Assembly: GCA_033980235.1 (NCBI GenBank)
Contig: CM067077.1
Span: 4,143,972-4,207,971 of the forward strand
Direction of reading: 5' to 3'
Length of the DNA stretch: 64,000 bases
DNA from: Diadema setosum
Taxonomy: Eukaryota > Echinodermata > Echinoidea > Diadematoida > Diadematidae
The position numbers and the translations under genes were made by a program. Shown piece after piece: positions 31,293 to 42,540 of the stretch (position 1 is the first letter of the stretch; each line of letters opens with the position of its first letter). The notes under the pieces were generated by a model, which saw nothing but the letters and a program-made list of their open reading frames with translations, had not been told where the DNA came from and made no database searches.

Positions 31293-32224
31293 TTGTGAAT
31301 TCACTGGTGTGACATGATAGCATTCTTTGTGTAACTACACAGAGCCGAAGAATTTTACATGTTGTGATGGCTAAATATCAGTAATACACTATCGTTACAA
31401 GTGAACAAAAAAGAAAAAGGAGTTCTGTATTATACCTAAACATCAATACTTCTAAAGTCAAAGCAAGGGTTGCTTCTATCCAGGTTGCTCAAATTTGAGT
31501 GCATGTATGACTATTTCAATCATCTGCAAATGTATATTGATTGATATCTTCATATCAATCTATTACTAATTCAAATTTATTTATACTTTCTTTGATGTAT
31601 GTATACACCATCTAGACTGCCTGTTTTCTCTTAATCTTGGCCACATTTACAAAATATTCAGGAAAGGATTTGACAGTAAAGCAACTGAACTTAGACCTCT
31701 TTTCCACACCTTTTGTTTACCTGAATCCTCAGCACATTTGATCAAATACATTTGCCAAACAGCATTCTAGCTGGAGGATATGGATTGTCTTGCATAAGTC
31801 TCTCAATGGAAGATATTGAAACTGTATGTTGATGCTGAGAAAGAACAAGCAAGTATCATCAAAAAGTACTCTACAATATTTTTTTCTCCCTTGTTTATCA
31901 GTAGCCACCTGGACAGTACACAAGTTGCTAGTATTGATTGACAACTAAACTTTTATGCACGCAAGATCTGCTTGCTTCCACTTTTACCTTCTTCCCCTCC
32001 CCCACCCCTATATTTCCCTGTGGCCACCTCTTTAGGGCTTGGGGGGGGGGGGGGGGGGGTGGTCTAAGCAAAGTCATTAAGGGGTGCATTATTATTATCA
32101 TCGCACCCCTTAGATGTCATCAACACCTCTGGATGAGTGTTGGGTCAATGTCAATGTCTGAAAGTCTTCCTGATACAGTTTTTGAGCACTCTACCAGAGG
32201 GTGAGGGGGTCACATGGAATCGTT
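31293..32224. other. Host DNA without recognisable gene
   Basis: AT-rich sequence with a run of about 19 G at 32041-32059. No frame stands out. Confidence 0.5.
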
Positions 32225-32317
32225 TTAACCCATTGAGGGACAGGCCGATTTTGCTACAACACGCATTCCCATAGACATGTGCCTGAGTATTTTAAGGACT
32301 AGTCTTCAATGGGTTAA
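32225..32317. repeat. GTTGAGGACG short inverted repeat, copy 3
   Basis: It starts TTAACCCATTGAGGGACAGG and ends AGTCTTCAATGGGTTAA over 93 bp. The TTGCTACAACACGCATTCCC core matches copy 5. Confidence 0.75.
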
Positions 32318-32719
32318 GGCAGCATGTATCCCATTCTTGAATGGTTCTTGGGGACAAGTGATAAACTATTGTCCATCCCACCTTTTCTCCTTGTAGGATA
32401 AAGCGTGAATCAAGCCACAAAATTCTGTAAGCAAGCTTTTCTTAAAAACAAAGACAAAAAAAAAAGAACCCCACTGAGACATAGTCACTTGATTAGCAGG
32501 TGATGGAACAATCAGTCAACTTCCGGCAGATGATGTCTTCTATATGTCACAGAAATAAAGAGAGATCTATACATACTTCATAGGTAGATACATAGATGGA
32601 AAGAAGGAGAGAAAAATTATGAACACACACAAGAGGGCAATATATTTGTATCTCACTGTATATGCATGGGATATTGGTCATGAATCTGGTTAACTAGTAA
32701 ACCTTAGAAAGATGTTAAT

Positions 32720-32890
32720 GCTGTATAAAAGCAAGCTACTTTCGTAGCATGAAATATGTGCTAATTGCCACTGTCATTCAATGTAATTAGTATAGACAAG
32801 ATCTTTCATGTGCATTTTAATTTTGTAAAGCTTGGCTCTAGCGAAATTTGCAAACCTAAAATGCATGCAAACATTTCTGGTTTCAAAGTA
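32720..32890. repeat. Degraded TACTGTA-family copy
   Basis: CTAATTGCCACTGTCATTCA, GTGCATTTTAATTTTG, CTTGGCTCTAGCGAAATTTG and CATTTCTGGTTTCAAAGTA match the family, but the ends are mutated. Confidence 0.55.
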
Positions 32891-35800
32891 TGTTGAACAC
32901 ATCTACAGGGTAAAAAAACAAAAAACCCCAAACTGATCAGCAGTAGATATCAAAGTAGTAGATACAAAAGAAGAAGATAAAGGCATGTATGCATGCTCTA
33001 CAAATAAGTGTCTCTTTAAGTGGCAAGTGAGTCAACATACAAGGTAAGATGACTTTATGGCCCCACAACACAAACAAACTCCTGCTTGGCGATAGAGCAA
33101 CTCTGAAGACAATTCACAGGGAAGATTAATAAAAGAAGAAAAGATTAATGGCCTCCCTCCTTTTGGAGAGAGAAATGTTTTGCAAATGTATCATTTTGTT
33201 CAAATTTGTAGGAACCAGTCTGGTGGCAGGCAGCTCTAAGTAAGAGTCGACCCGAAAGAGAGAAAGAAAGGGATCTGTTTTCTGTAACTTAGGGTAATGG
33301 AACGATGCCACCCAGCTTGTGTTCTACATCTTCCCAGGGATTGTTTAGGTCCAGTCCACCACAAAGTCCAGGCTGCTGACCACGGTGTGACTGTTTTTCT
33401 GGCCCTGGGATATTTTTTTTTTTTTTTGGGGGGGGGTCCTGATGGCCACGTGTAGTGTGCTTGTCATCAAGCATCTCCTTGGAATTTCAAGTGTCTATCT
33501 GTCTGTCTGTTGGTTTATCAAAACATATCTCAAATTAACTCTCACCTCTCTGGATCTCTTCTTTTTGTCAACTTTGCTGTATTCTCTTCAATATATTTCT
33601 TTCAGTCTTTCATAATCTCTCTGCTTTTTCTACCAATATCTCCAAAGTGCATCATACAGCATTATCAACAATTAGCAGTATTTTCCTCCTGGAAATTTTT
33701 TCCCTTACATGAATTTTCAAAATGTTGTTGTTGTTGTTTTTTTTTTTTTCTAATACAAACATACGTTTGTGGATATCAGCCTGTCTAGTAAAACTCTATT
33801 CCACGTTAAGATAATCTTTTCATTTTTTTAATCATGAAATCATATTTGGAATACATTGTTGTTGTTGTTTTGTTTTTGTTTTCTAATTGCAGAGAATTCA
33901 GAAAAGGATGATATATGCTAACATCATACAGAGGTATGATTTGGCTGTACTAATGTTCAAGCTGTAATACTAATTATTTTAGAAACATTAAAAAAAAATT
34001 GTTCCATTGTGAATGTTGAGCTTGACACTAACACAACGTATGTCCTTGTGGAAGTAAACCAGTAAAAATGCAGTGAACTTTTATTTCAACTTTCTTAATG
34101 TCAGCATCAAAATACATTAACATTCACAATGTTGACCATTTTAAGGACAAAAGCACCCACAAACACACACATACACACAGAGTGTAGAACAGAAAAGGGA
34201 GGTTTTACATAACAAACAAAAGAGATCTATCCCACTGACTGCTTCAACATTTGAAATTATTCTCATTGACAACTAAAAGCCCCTTGCTAACATTTGCAGA
34301 TATGAAAAAAAAAATACAGCTTTAGTGCTCCAAAGTACATTGTATACAAGTAGTTTTAAAATGTGAGATAGGGATAAAAATAATCAAGATGAAATTGTTA
34401 ATTAGTACAATCAATGTTAAGTATTGTTAAATATACAAAATATGAACAAAAATTTTATAAAAATGAGAAAATTAGTGATATATCTTTGCATTTGTGGTTT
34501 TGTTGCAAAATGTTTGTACCGTAGGATGTTTTGTGATACAAGTGAACTACTTAAATGTAATAATTCCAACTCTTTTTCATTCTAAATCATGCCCTGCTCC
34601 CCATGTTAAACGATGGCTTTAACCCTTTTCCTACGGGTACCTGGTGACCTGTGTATTAAGTTTATGGGGATATCAGAATATTCAGTATAGAACAGGTTAA
34701 CAGAAAGAAGGACTACATTGCTACTCTTCTTCTTCCACCCCCCCCCCCCCCCCCCCACTACTGGTATATAGTTATTTGCTGGAAGTATGTGTCTGTTTAC
34801 TCACGGGTCACTCTAGGCTGTCTGAACTTTCAAAACATGTCATCTCGACCCTCCTGAATTTGTCAGCAGCTCCCACTTAAATTCTGTCCTGGATTTTTTC
34901 TTTCTTCTTCATTTTTCTTCTTTTTCTGCCTGAAGTATTTCAGATTCTCTGTCTATGGCCGCAGTGTTTGTTATTTGGGCATGTCATTTGTAGAAAGAAG
35001 ATTAGGGAAATTGGGAAAGGGGCGGGGCACTAGGATTTGGATCGTTGGTTAGTGACCATTCAAGAAACCAACCAAGTGAAAGTAATTTATTCTTCTGCCT
35101 CTCAAATACTGTATAAGCTGTTATTTTCATGAGTTTAATTTTTGAAAATATAGATATCATTTCATTTAGAGTCTACTTTCAGAAATTAAAAAAAAAACTA
35201 TCTTTTTTTTTTTTTTGGGGGGGGGGACTTTTTGTTTGTTAGTTTGCTTGTTTTTCTTTGTTCATTTCTCAAACTATCACAGTCATTTCATAACCAAGGA
35301 GTAATCACACTTGTAAGCTGCTTTCTTCTATATAAGCAGTACCGAGCAGCAATTGCCGTCCTAGAAGAATTTTGATAAAACTTTTCCTATTCTTTTGTTT
35401 GATTTCAATTTTGTTGATACATCTGACTGGAAGGTATAATGGAATTGTACTTTGAAGACATTTTTGTATGACTTGAAACAAAATTTACAAGTTTATGGCA
35501 TATTCACAGCATATATCAGGGTTCATTTGACAGAGTAATTAATTTCCTATTAAAAGTTGGATGCACATGGTATTTGGTCACCTCTGCAGACCTGTGGTAG
35601 TATGATGGAATGCTACATCCATGAAGCTCAAGTTCTGAAAAGCTGAGGGGGGGGGGGGGGGGGGGGTGGAACGCTCAATACCTCTTCAATGGGCCACCAA
35701 AATGTCTGATGCAACTTGATGTGTCAATGAAATGAAATTTCATCTCCCAAAGTGATGATCTTTAGGTGACTTTAAGGGTGGGCCAAACATCCATCAAAGC

Positions 35801-36003
35801 CAGAATAATGGAGTGAGATATAATTTGTATTATATATTATATATATATTTTTTCTTTTCTGCCTAAAGAGTGAGAGAACAATGGGCTGGTTAGACATTGT
35901 GGGGATGTGTTTATTGTGGGCCTCCCTAGGTCAGGGGAGACAGCGTAAACACACTCAGGGTCATTTTCAGACAGCCTGATGACAAGCCTAAGAGCTTTTC
36001 CCC
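32891..36003. other. Host DNA with a candidate micro-exon and simple repeats
   Basis: It holds T and G runs at 33411-33437, a C run at 34738-34756, T/G runs near 35205-35226 and a 20-base G run at 35647-35666. A 13-bp inverted pair (CATTGTGAATGTT and its complement) spans 34004-34131. Otherwise it is AT-rich and featureless. Confidence 0.45.
33893..33933 (+). other. Candidate 41-bp internal exon (unverified)
   Basis: A T-rich tract ending CTAATTGCAG lies immediately before, and GTATGATTTG immediately after. Only one frame is open (RIQKRMIYANIIQ plus two bases). Both splice signals are reasonable, but no neighbouring exon in a compatible phase was found: the next similar candidate at 36829-36860 would give a stop. 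Confidence 0.25.
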
Positions 36004-36458
36004 CTGTTCAGACGCAAGGCAGTTTATACCAAAACTTGATAAAGAAACGACTATAAAAAATCATTGTATAGCCGACAGACCATTCAGATGCTAATTTTGA
36101 CCATTCCGGAAAACGTTGTATAGATGTGCGGTTTCTCACTGCGCATGTTGTTATGCTCATGAGTGCATCTAGGTATAAGGTCACCATTTGTGCGCGCTCC
36201 CATTAAGCCCCGCCCAGTTACTGTAGGCCTATACCGTTCTATGGTCACCATACGTTCAGACCCACAATGAAAACGATGGAATGCTGATTTGTCATCGAGT
36301 TCTAGTTTGAAACGATGCTCTGACCGTCGTTTCGCTATACCTCGTTTCTTTAGACGTCGATTTGTTCGTCAGCGTTCAGACATAAAAGTTCATTTTATAG
36401 CTATACTGTTTTGGTATAGCTATGCTGTTCTAGTATTAATTTTTTGTGTCTGAACACC
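36004..36458. repeat. Miniature element with 10-bp flanking direct repeats
   Basis: The ends read CTGTTCAGACGCAA and TTGTGTCTGAACAC, inverted copies of each other. Outside them the decamer AGAGCTTTTC occurs at 35991-36000 and 36466-36475, with a few extra bases between it and the ends. The interior carries GGTATAGCTAT and ACGACTATA-like repeats. hAT-type transposons make 8-bp duplications, so this assignment stays open. Confidence 0.6.
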
Positions 36459-36591
36459 CTGTCAAAGAGCTTTTCTCTCCCATTTCATTGGAGGGTAAAA
36501 GTCAGGATGTGGGCATGTTAATCTTGAATGTTTTAATACCTCCTGGCACTTTTTCAACTTGAAACGAGTAGTGCTGGTATACAAGTCTCCA

Positions 36592-36673
36592 TTAACCTGT
36601 TGAAGACTAGTCCCAAGTATACTTGGGCAGGGGTATGCATTGTGCATGTTACAGCGAAACCTCAACGGGTTAA
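36592..36673. repeat. GTTGAGGACG short inverted repeat, copy 4
   Basis: It runs from TTAACCTGTTGAAGAC to CTCAACGGGTTAA, about 82 bp. The inner palindrome AGTATACTTGGGCAGG is conserved. Confidence 0.7.
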
Positions 36674-37171
36674 ACAGCTTTTGAGCCTGGGGAGGTGCTG
36701 GTGATTTGAAAATATTTCATGAGAGCTTAAAGTGTGATGAACATTAAAACATAATTATTAACAAATAGCACACTCTTCCATGTAATAGACAATGCGCTTC
36801 ATCAATTTGTCCCTTTTCTTTTGATACAGAGAAAACTGAAAGCTGTCTAAAGCATTTACAGGTAATAAAAATGAAAATCTATTGTTGGTTCTCATGACAG
36901 CCATAAGAAGTGTGGGCTTTTATTTGAGATCTTAATATCATGCTCTTCCATTCTCACACAGCATCTACAAATGTGCAGCATTTGCTTAAAACTCAGTCTT
37001 TGCAAAGCCTTGCAAAAAGGTCCTTTTTTTCAAAACATATTGTGCTGCTTTCTTGCACTCTTTCTCTCTCGATGTTTACATCCTGTGTACCATTACCACA
37101 GAAAATATCACCTCACAAACTTAATTTCAGCTGAACTATCACTTTAAATATCCATATGTGCAACAGAATAA
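36674..37171. other. Host DNA without recognisable gene
   Basis: It has weak acceptor- and donor-like signals around 36829-36860 but no consistent frame with neighbours. Confidence 0.4.
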
Positions 37172-37320
37172 ATCCCATCACTTATGGAACAAACACACAT
37201 TCACACAGTGTGGTTTATGTGGAAATGTCCCAATTTTACACAGTAGCTACATGTATGTATTAAATTGGGACATTTCCACCTAAACCACACTGAGTGACTG
37301 TGTGTTTGTTCCATACGGGA
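37172..37320. repeat. Long fold-back (hairpin-forming inverted repeat)
   Basis: The left arm (37172-37238) and right arm (37261-37320) are nearly perfect inverted copies of about 60 bp (for example TGGAACAAACACAC against GTGTGTTTGTTCCA, and GGAAATGTCCCAATTT against AAATTGGGACATTTCC). A 22-base loop lies between them. It could be a fold-back transposon remnant or, if transcribed, a long RNA hairpin. Nothing shows transcription. Confidence 0.85.
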
Positions 37321-37540
37321 TGTGAATAGAAGTGAAGAGTTGATAATATCAACTCTAATAATATTATTATACTGTCACTATCAAAAGAAAAAGGGGGCAG
37401 CTATACTGACACTTCACACGGAATGACTGTTCAGTAATGTGCACCATATCCACTTCTTTTGAGCACGTACTTGTCCCGATCTTCTTGCTAGTAGGTTATT
37501 ATCTTGTAGGTTATTATCTTTTCTATTATTTCTTTTCTTT

Positions 37541-37757
37541 TACTGTACGAGCTGAAATTTTCGCGGTGGTTTTATTTTCGCGAATTTTGCAAATTGCCTT
37601 TGAACCATGAAAATAACAACACGCGAAAAAAAAAACAATGTGCGAACAGATAAGCACAGTTAGACCTCGCAACCGCGAAATTAACAACACGTGAAAATGT
37701 TCTCCTAGTAGCAATTAGCGAAAATATCTGTATGCGAAAATTTCAGCTCGTACAGTA
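37541..37757. repeat. TA-flanked miniature element, CTGTACGAGCTG ends
   Basis: A perfect 24-bp terminal inverted repeat runs TACTGTACGAGCTGAAATTT plus four more bases on the left, with its complement on the right, across 217 bp. TA flanks suggest a Tc1/mariner-type origin. The interior has CGCGAA and TTCGCG motifs. Confidence 0.88.
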
Positions 37758-39116
37758 TTTCTTCTCTTTTCATCTCCTTCTTTTGTGACCACTCCTCTAA
37801 AACTGGGGTCTGAATCTTTTTCTCAGGTCTCAGTACAAACAAACGTTTTCTTGTTGCTATTAAGCTTACCAATTGGAGACTTGAGGCACAGGAGAATAGT
37901 AAAAACACTCCTGCAATCTATATCCAATGTCAACTTTGAGACACTTGAACAGTCAGTGTCACTATCAAATTAAGAACATACATCTTGGAGGGATGAGTAC
38001 TCAAAAAGACAGAAAGAAAGGGTGTAAGATAAAGGTGCATAAAACAGAGAAGGAAAGTGAGAGTTATGGAAATAAAGGATGAAAGTGTGAAGGGGAGATT
38101 GCCATTGGTCCCCCAAAAAATTGAAGAAAAAATCTGCTAACAATTTCATTCTCAGATTGTGCCCTCAAGGGAGAAAGGACGGTCCTAAAGATGTGAAGTG
38201 GTTTTGATTTACTCATCAAAGGAGTGGCCTCTCCTAGATCAGCGCCCAGGATTTTGACTTTGACTGTTTCGACTTACGATTGTAAAGCCCTTTAGGAAAC
38301 TCTGATTCAAAAGCAAGGCCCATGGAAAGACTTCACAAAGGTTCAAAATTGTACATCTACACATTGCACCCAGTTCAGGATGTGATGGTGTAAATCAAAT
38401 TCTCCAGTCGGCGAAATCAGCTTTTAATGCCGAACTGGGATTTGCAGAAAGATTTTGTTTTGCCGCGTCATAATACAAAACAGCTCTATGTATTTTCAAC
38501 AGCAAATGAATGTCGTTTAGTGTCCATGTAAACAGTGCCTGTATCATTTGGTCTCAATATACCATGTTTGTTTGTTTGGTTTTTTTTTTCTAGTTACAGC
38601 TGCTTATCACTTGAAACTTCACTATGGATAGACATTTCTATATTGGATATGATGCATAGATAGAGGGGATCAAGTAAACAAACTGAAAAAAAAAGGAAAT
38701 CCATCAGGAACACAAACCATTTTCTTTTTTTTTTTCCTTTTTGGGGTGGGGGGTGGGTCTCCTTTCAACTTTTGGTCTAAATATGAGATCTTGTTTTCTG
38801 CAAACGTGTTCCCTGTATAAAATCATCTCTGTGGTACCAGGGCAGAATAAGATTGAAGAAATTTATATGTTTCTCAGCACAAATTGTTGCCAATTGTTTC
38901 ACAAACTTTAATTCACAGGATTCTAATTGAATGTTAGCTTTTCAGCAGCATTAGTACACTGTATTTCTTGAAAATAAAAAAAAAGAAAGAAAAACTATTC
39001 AATGTCCACTTTTAATAGTATATAAAGAAAACATTCATACAGAATTTCAATTTCATCAGTTTGGCTATGATACTAATTTGACAATTGTGTAAATTCCTAG
39101 GAGAAAATAATTGTTA

Positions 39117-39180
39117 TGTACTTTATGTATGTACTTTATGTGTACTTTATGTGTACAACTTGTACTTTATGTGTACAACA
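39117..39180. repeat. GTACTTTATGT tandem repeat
   Basis: Four to five copies of a 12-base unit (GTACTTTATGTG with variants) follow each other. Confidence 0.85.
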
Positions 39181-39270
39181 ACGAATAAAAAAAGAAAAAA
39201 GAAAAACAAGGTTGAACTGTATTCTAATACAAGCAAGTTGCTTTTTACAGTATTTTTTCTAGCATTTTAA

Positions 39271-39272
<2 letters not shown>

Positions 39273-39302
<30 letters not shown>
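39273..39302. repeat. Poly-T run (about 30)
   Basis: An uninterrupted T homopolymer, possibly the tail of a minus-strand retroposed sequence, though nothing recognisable adjoins it. Confidence 0.95.
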
Positions 39303-39303
<1 letters not shown>

Positions 39304-40472
39304 AATTGACCACTACAAAATCCTATAATACATGTATGGCAAGATTAATTTTCACTGCATCATCAATCATCTATGTAAGATTTTGATTTTTTCCCCCCTC
39401 AAAAACCATTTTAGGTGACCACAGATCTGTGCCTGGGCTTGTATGTACAATGTAAATGGCTTCAAGATTAAAATGAAAGCCTTGCAAATATTAGGCTGCT
39501 GAAATTCACCTTTTTTTTGGGGGGGGGGGGGGAGTTTAACTATTGTTTCGTGTAATCTGTGTAGCGGCTTGCTGAGCTTGCAATCAGATCCATACAGGGC
39601 ATGCTATGGTTGCCATGGTATAGCAGAATAAAGAAAACAAGGAAAGAAAGAGAATCTGAATTGGTGCCTATCTTTAGGGGTCTAATACAGAAATAAAATG
39701 CCAGATCACTAACAGAGTCAGGCCTAATTCTCTGTGCACATAATGGCGATGTTATTCCTCTCTTATACTTACCTCTTACAACAGTTATTCCTGGCAAAAA
39801 TCGAAAAAATAAAAGAACTTCTGCCGCCTAACATGGTCCAGGGCTTATCAAGATGAAATTTCAGTACAATCCTCTCAACGTTTTGGCCAAGGGGAAAAAA
39901 AAAAAAACCTAAATACACTAGAAAGATAACTGCTGGTCTGAGAAGCTGCTTAGTGTAAAACAGGCTGCTCGTTTGCGCCGCCCTTATTACCAACTCCTTA
40001 TTTCGAGTTGGGACGCCGGTGACCTGCAATGACTCCTCTATGACTTCTCTATACTGAATGAACGGAGATTATCTCTGCTCCGTCACGAAGAAAGGGTCAG
40101 TTATGTCTTCCAGAACAGTCATTTGCCCCCTTTAAGCTTCCTTCATCAATGACACCGTCATTATCGTGGGTACGTAAACTCCTATCAGTGACAATGACAT
40201 GAACACTGTTTCATTCTCAGAGACAGTCTTGCAATTATTGTGAATACAAATTGCAAGTGCTTTCAAAACTTGTTTCCATATTTCATGTGAGTGTGCCTTG
40301 AGTAGGGTAATAGAGAAGCAATGTCTTTCCAAGAGAAAGTTGACAAAGCTCCTTGAAGTCACATACAATTAGTGAAAAATATCTTTGAGATGTTAATGAC
40401 TGCAATGACCAATATTACTCTTGCACACTACACTCATTGCACATGATGTGAAATGACTCCAGGATGTCAGAA

Positions 40473-40622
40473 TACTTTAAAACCAGAAATGTTCAAGTGA
40501 TGAAACTTTCACAAATTGTTACTAGCATTCAGTGCATTGTGTGGACAAATGCTTCAAGTGCATTTTACTTTCGTGAATCTTGGCTCCTCGCAAAGTTCAC
40601 AAAAATTTCTGGTTTTATAGTA
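40473..40622. repeat. TACTGTA-family copy
   Basis: It starts TACTTTAAAACCAGAAATG and ends CTGGTTTTATAGTA. AAACTTTCACAAATTGTTACTAGC and AGTGCATTTTACTTTCG-like segments match the family in opposite orientation to the 31083 copy. Confidence 0.6.
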
Positions 40623-41715
40623 GTTCAACCTTCTCAAAATCTTTTAAATTCAGACCCCAAAACTGAGCATATGATTTTTTTATGTCTTTTCACTGCACTC
40701 ATGGAATGTATGCTATACGTTAAAACATAAGCATTCAGATTATATTACCCTGCCATTAATATTGGTATTACTGGTACAATGTAGCAATAGTGTGAGTGTC
40801 TCTGAATATGGTGTCACTGCAGAAGAAGTGACCTCATTTAACCTCCAGTGCAATAGCCAATCAGCTAAACAAAAAGGGCGAATTTTTGGAGTGGCCTCTA
40901 TCTTGCAAGACCTGCCTGTTTATTTGCGATCCCCCTAAAAATTGATATTGGACTACTAATTGGCTTGTCCAATTGAGGATAGGATGCTATAAAACTTCCA
41001 CACTAAAACGAAACCTTCACAGAGAAAGCCGCAAACTGCAAAAATTGTGGCACTACATCATTTCTAGTGCCGCTGACCAGAAGATACAATACATCACGTG
41101 AATTGGGGAAGAGATTATGAAAATAGGTCACTGCCTGTGTGTGTGTTATGTGCATAATGATGGCGGCATCTTCAGATGGAATGAGATATGTTCTCTCTGC
41201 AAATCTTCCTTTCAACATTGCTGACCCTTATGCTATTAAAGTTGACAGTGTTTTTACACTATGGACTCTCTACAGTATAATCACACCAGACAAGAACTTT
41301 CCACGAAGACTGTGAATGCAATGCCTGGGTTTCAAGATTTGTAGAAAAGGGCACATTCTAGCATTTTCTACAATGACTTTCCCTAAAACCAAGTTGATAT
41401 ACACTTAAAAAAAATACTTAGAGTCCTTGAAGACACAGAAACTTTAAAGCATATAACTATAGGACAGTTGTCTGGTGCATGGAGGGATATGCAGACTTAA
41501 CTATACACAGCCCAGTCGCTGTACATGGTACGTCGCGACAGAGCTGTACGAGCGGGACCACCAACCACTAGGAGAGCGACGTAATCGGATTCGGATAGCT
41601 TTGAATTGTGATACTTACGATCATTTTTGTCACCTCAAACTCATCTAATATACTCTTCAATAATGAGACTCTATATCTATGCTATCACTATTCAAATGTA
41701 CGTTATGAAACTTAC
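40623..41715. other. Host DNA left of the candidate promoter
   Basis: No gene is recognised. If the minus-strand first exon at 41716 is real, this would be its first intron. Confidence 0.4.
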
Positions 41716-41790
41716 CGAAATTGATCATCATATCCAGCATGTCCACACGGTACACAATCTTTCACGCCAGGCCAAGTTAAATTATCGGGT
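41716..41790 (-). other. Candidate first coding exon (minus strand, 8 codons)
   Basis: Read on the minus strand, ATG at 41740 opens MLDMMINF and is split after one more base by TTTCG|GTAAGT, a consensus splice donor (exon end 41716). An in-frame TGA lies eight codons upstream of the ATG, so this is the first possible start in the frame. The exon leads directly from the CpG-richer promoter-like stretch. The peptide is too short to identify, and the following exon was not found. Confidence 0.35.
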
Positions 41791-42060
41791 AGTCACGTGA
41801 TGTGAATGCCCTTTCAAAAGGTCGTGCTGTCGACCGTGCTGCTACACTCAAGCAGCGCACGCACGCATAAGATCTCTCCACAAGCAGACGACGTTAGGCA
41901 GTACGTCATACCATAGGTTCTGTAATACGTTTTTGTTCGACACTTTCAACGCACACGCCGCGCGCTCGCTCTGGAGCACTTCCGGTCACGCATGCGCATA
42001 ATTTGCAGAGGTCAAGGTGCCATTTTGAATCCTGCAACGACGAACCCCGACGGTCAGGAA
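41785..42060. promoter_or_regulatory. Candidate bidirectional promoter
   Basis: This stretch is CpG-richer than its neighbours. It contains ACTTCCGGT at 41978 (ETS family), GCATGCGCAT at 41990 (NRF1 family), GCCATTTT at 42019 (YY1 family) and a palindromic TCACGTGA at 41793 (E-box). This set is typical of TATA-less housekeeping promoters. A minus-strand donor lies at 41715/41714 and a plus-strand donor AAC|GTGAGTAA at 42165/42166, so transcription could run both ways. Motifs are seen; activity is inferred. Confidence 0.45.
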
Positions 42061-42165
42061 TTGCGCCAGAAAGTGTCATTTATTTGTTCCACGGACTTAT
42101 CGCAAGTGGTCTCCATGGACCCAGTGTGGCGAACTATTCTTCTGTAATAGAAACATGCATTTAAC
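42061..42165 (+). other. Candidate untranslated first exon (plus strand)
   Basis: It lies on the other side of the promoter-like region and ends in the donor-like GTGAGTAAAG at 42166. The only ATGs open ten codons or fewer, so it would be untranslated. Confidence 0.2.
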
Positions 42166-42265
42166 GTGAGTAAAGTATTCTGTTTAAGAAGAAGAAAAGT
42201 ATACATTTTCCTAAGTGTTGTAGTTGTGTTGAGGTTCCTCACTTTGAGGCTGCATGCCTCGCTCG

Positions 42266-42306
42266 TCAGACGCTGTTTTCGCATAGTGTAGTAACAGCGT
42301 CTGGTC
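42266..42306. repeat. Short inverted repeat CAGACGCTGTT
   Basis: CAGACGCTGTT and AACAGCGTCTG form an 11-bp stem with a loop of about 15 bases. Confidence 0.7.
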
Positions 42307-42332
42307 GGACTAATGCAGACTGAGCATTTTCT

Positions 42333-42540
42333 TCTATGGTTCCTTGCCTATGGAACTCCCTCCCATATTTTCTCCATGAAATTGACAAACTGGATCACTT
42401 CAAGGCCTCACTCAAGACTCACATTTTTCACCAGCCATTCAATCGCTAACTCTCTCAGAGGAGTCTCTGCCTTTGAGTGTATCTAAAACAGATATATGGC
42501 GCTATATAAATGCTGTGGATCACCATCATCATTATTACTT
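42333..42540 (+). pseudogene. 3' fragment of a non-LTR retrotransposon (CR1/L2-like)
   Basis: An open stretch from 42333 to the stop at 42447-42449 reads CLWNSLPYFLHEIDKLDHF followed by KASLKTHIFHQPFNR. The pattern LWNSLP...FKxxLKTHxF is the typical C-terminus of reverse transcriptases of the CR1/L2 group. The 3' part continues with GGCGCTATATAAATGCTG and a CATCATCATTATTA tail, the usual end of such elements. Everything upstream is missing, so it is a 5'-truncated, dead insertion. Confidence 0.75.

Larger units (their letters stand above)
37758..40472. other. Host DNA, possible conserved non-coding stretch
   Basis: The stretch at 38240-38560 is less repetitive and richer in non-repeat words (for example CCAGTCGGCGAAATCAGC). 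Simple runs include T at 39273-39302 (about 30) and T/G at 39511-39532. A five-fold GTACTTTATGT tandem repeat lies at 39117-39180. No gene was recognised. Confidence 0.4.
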
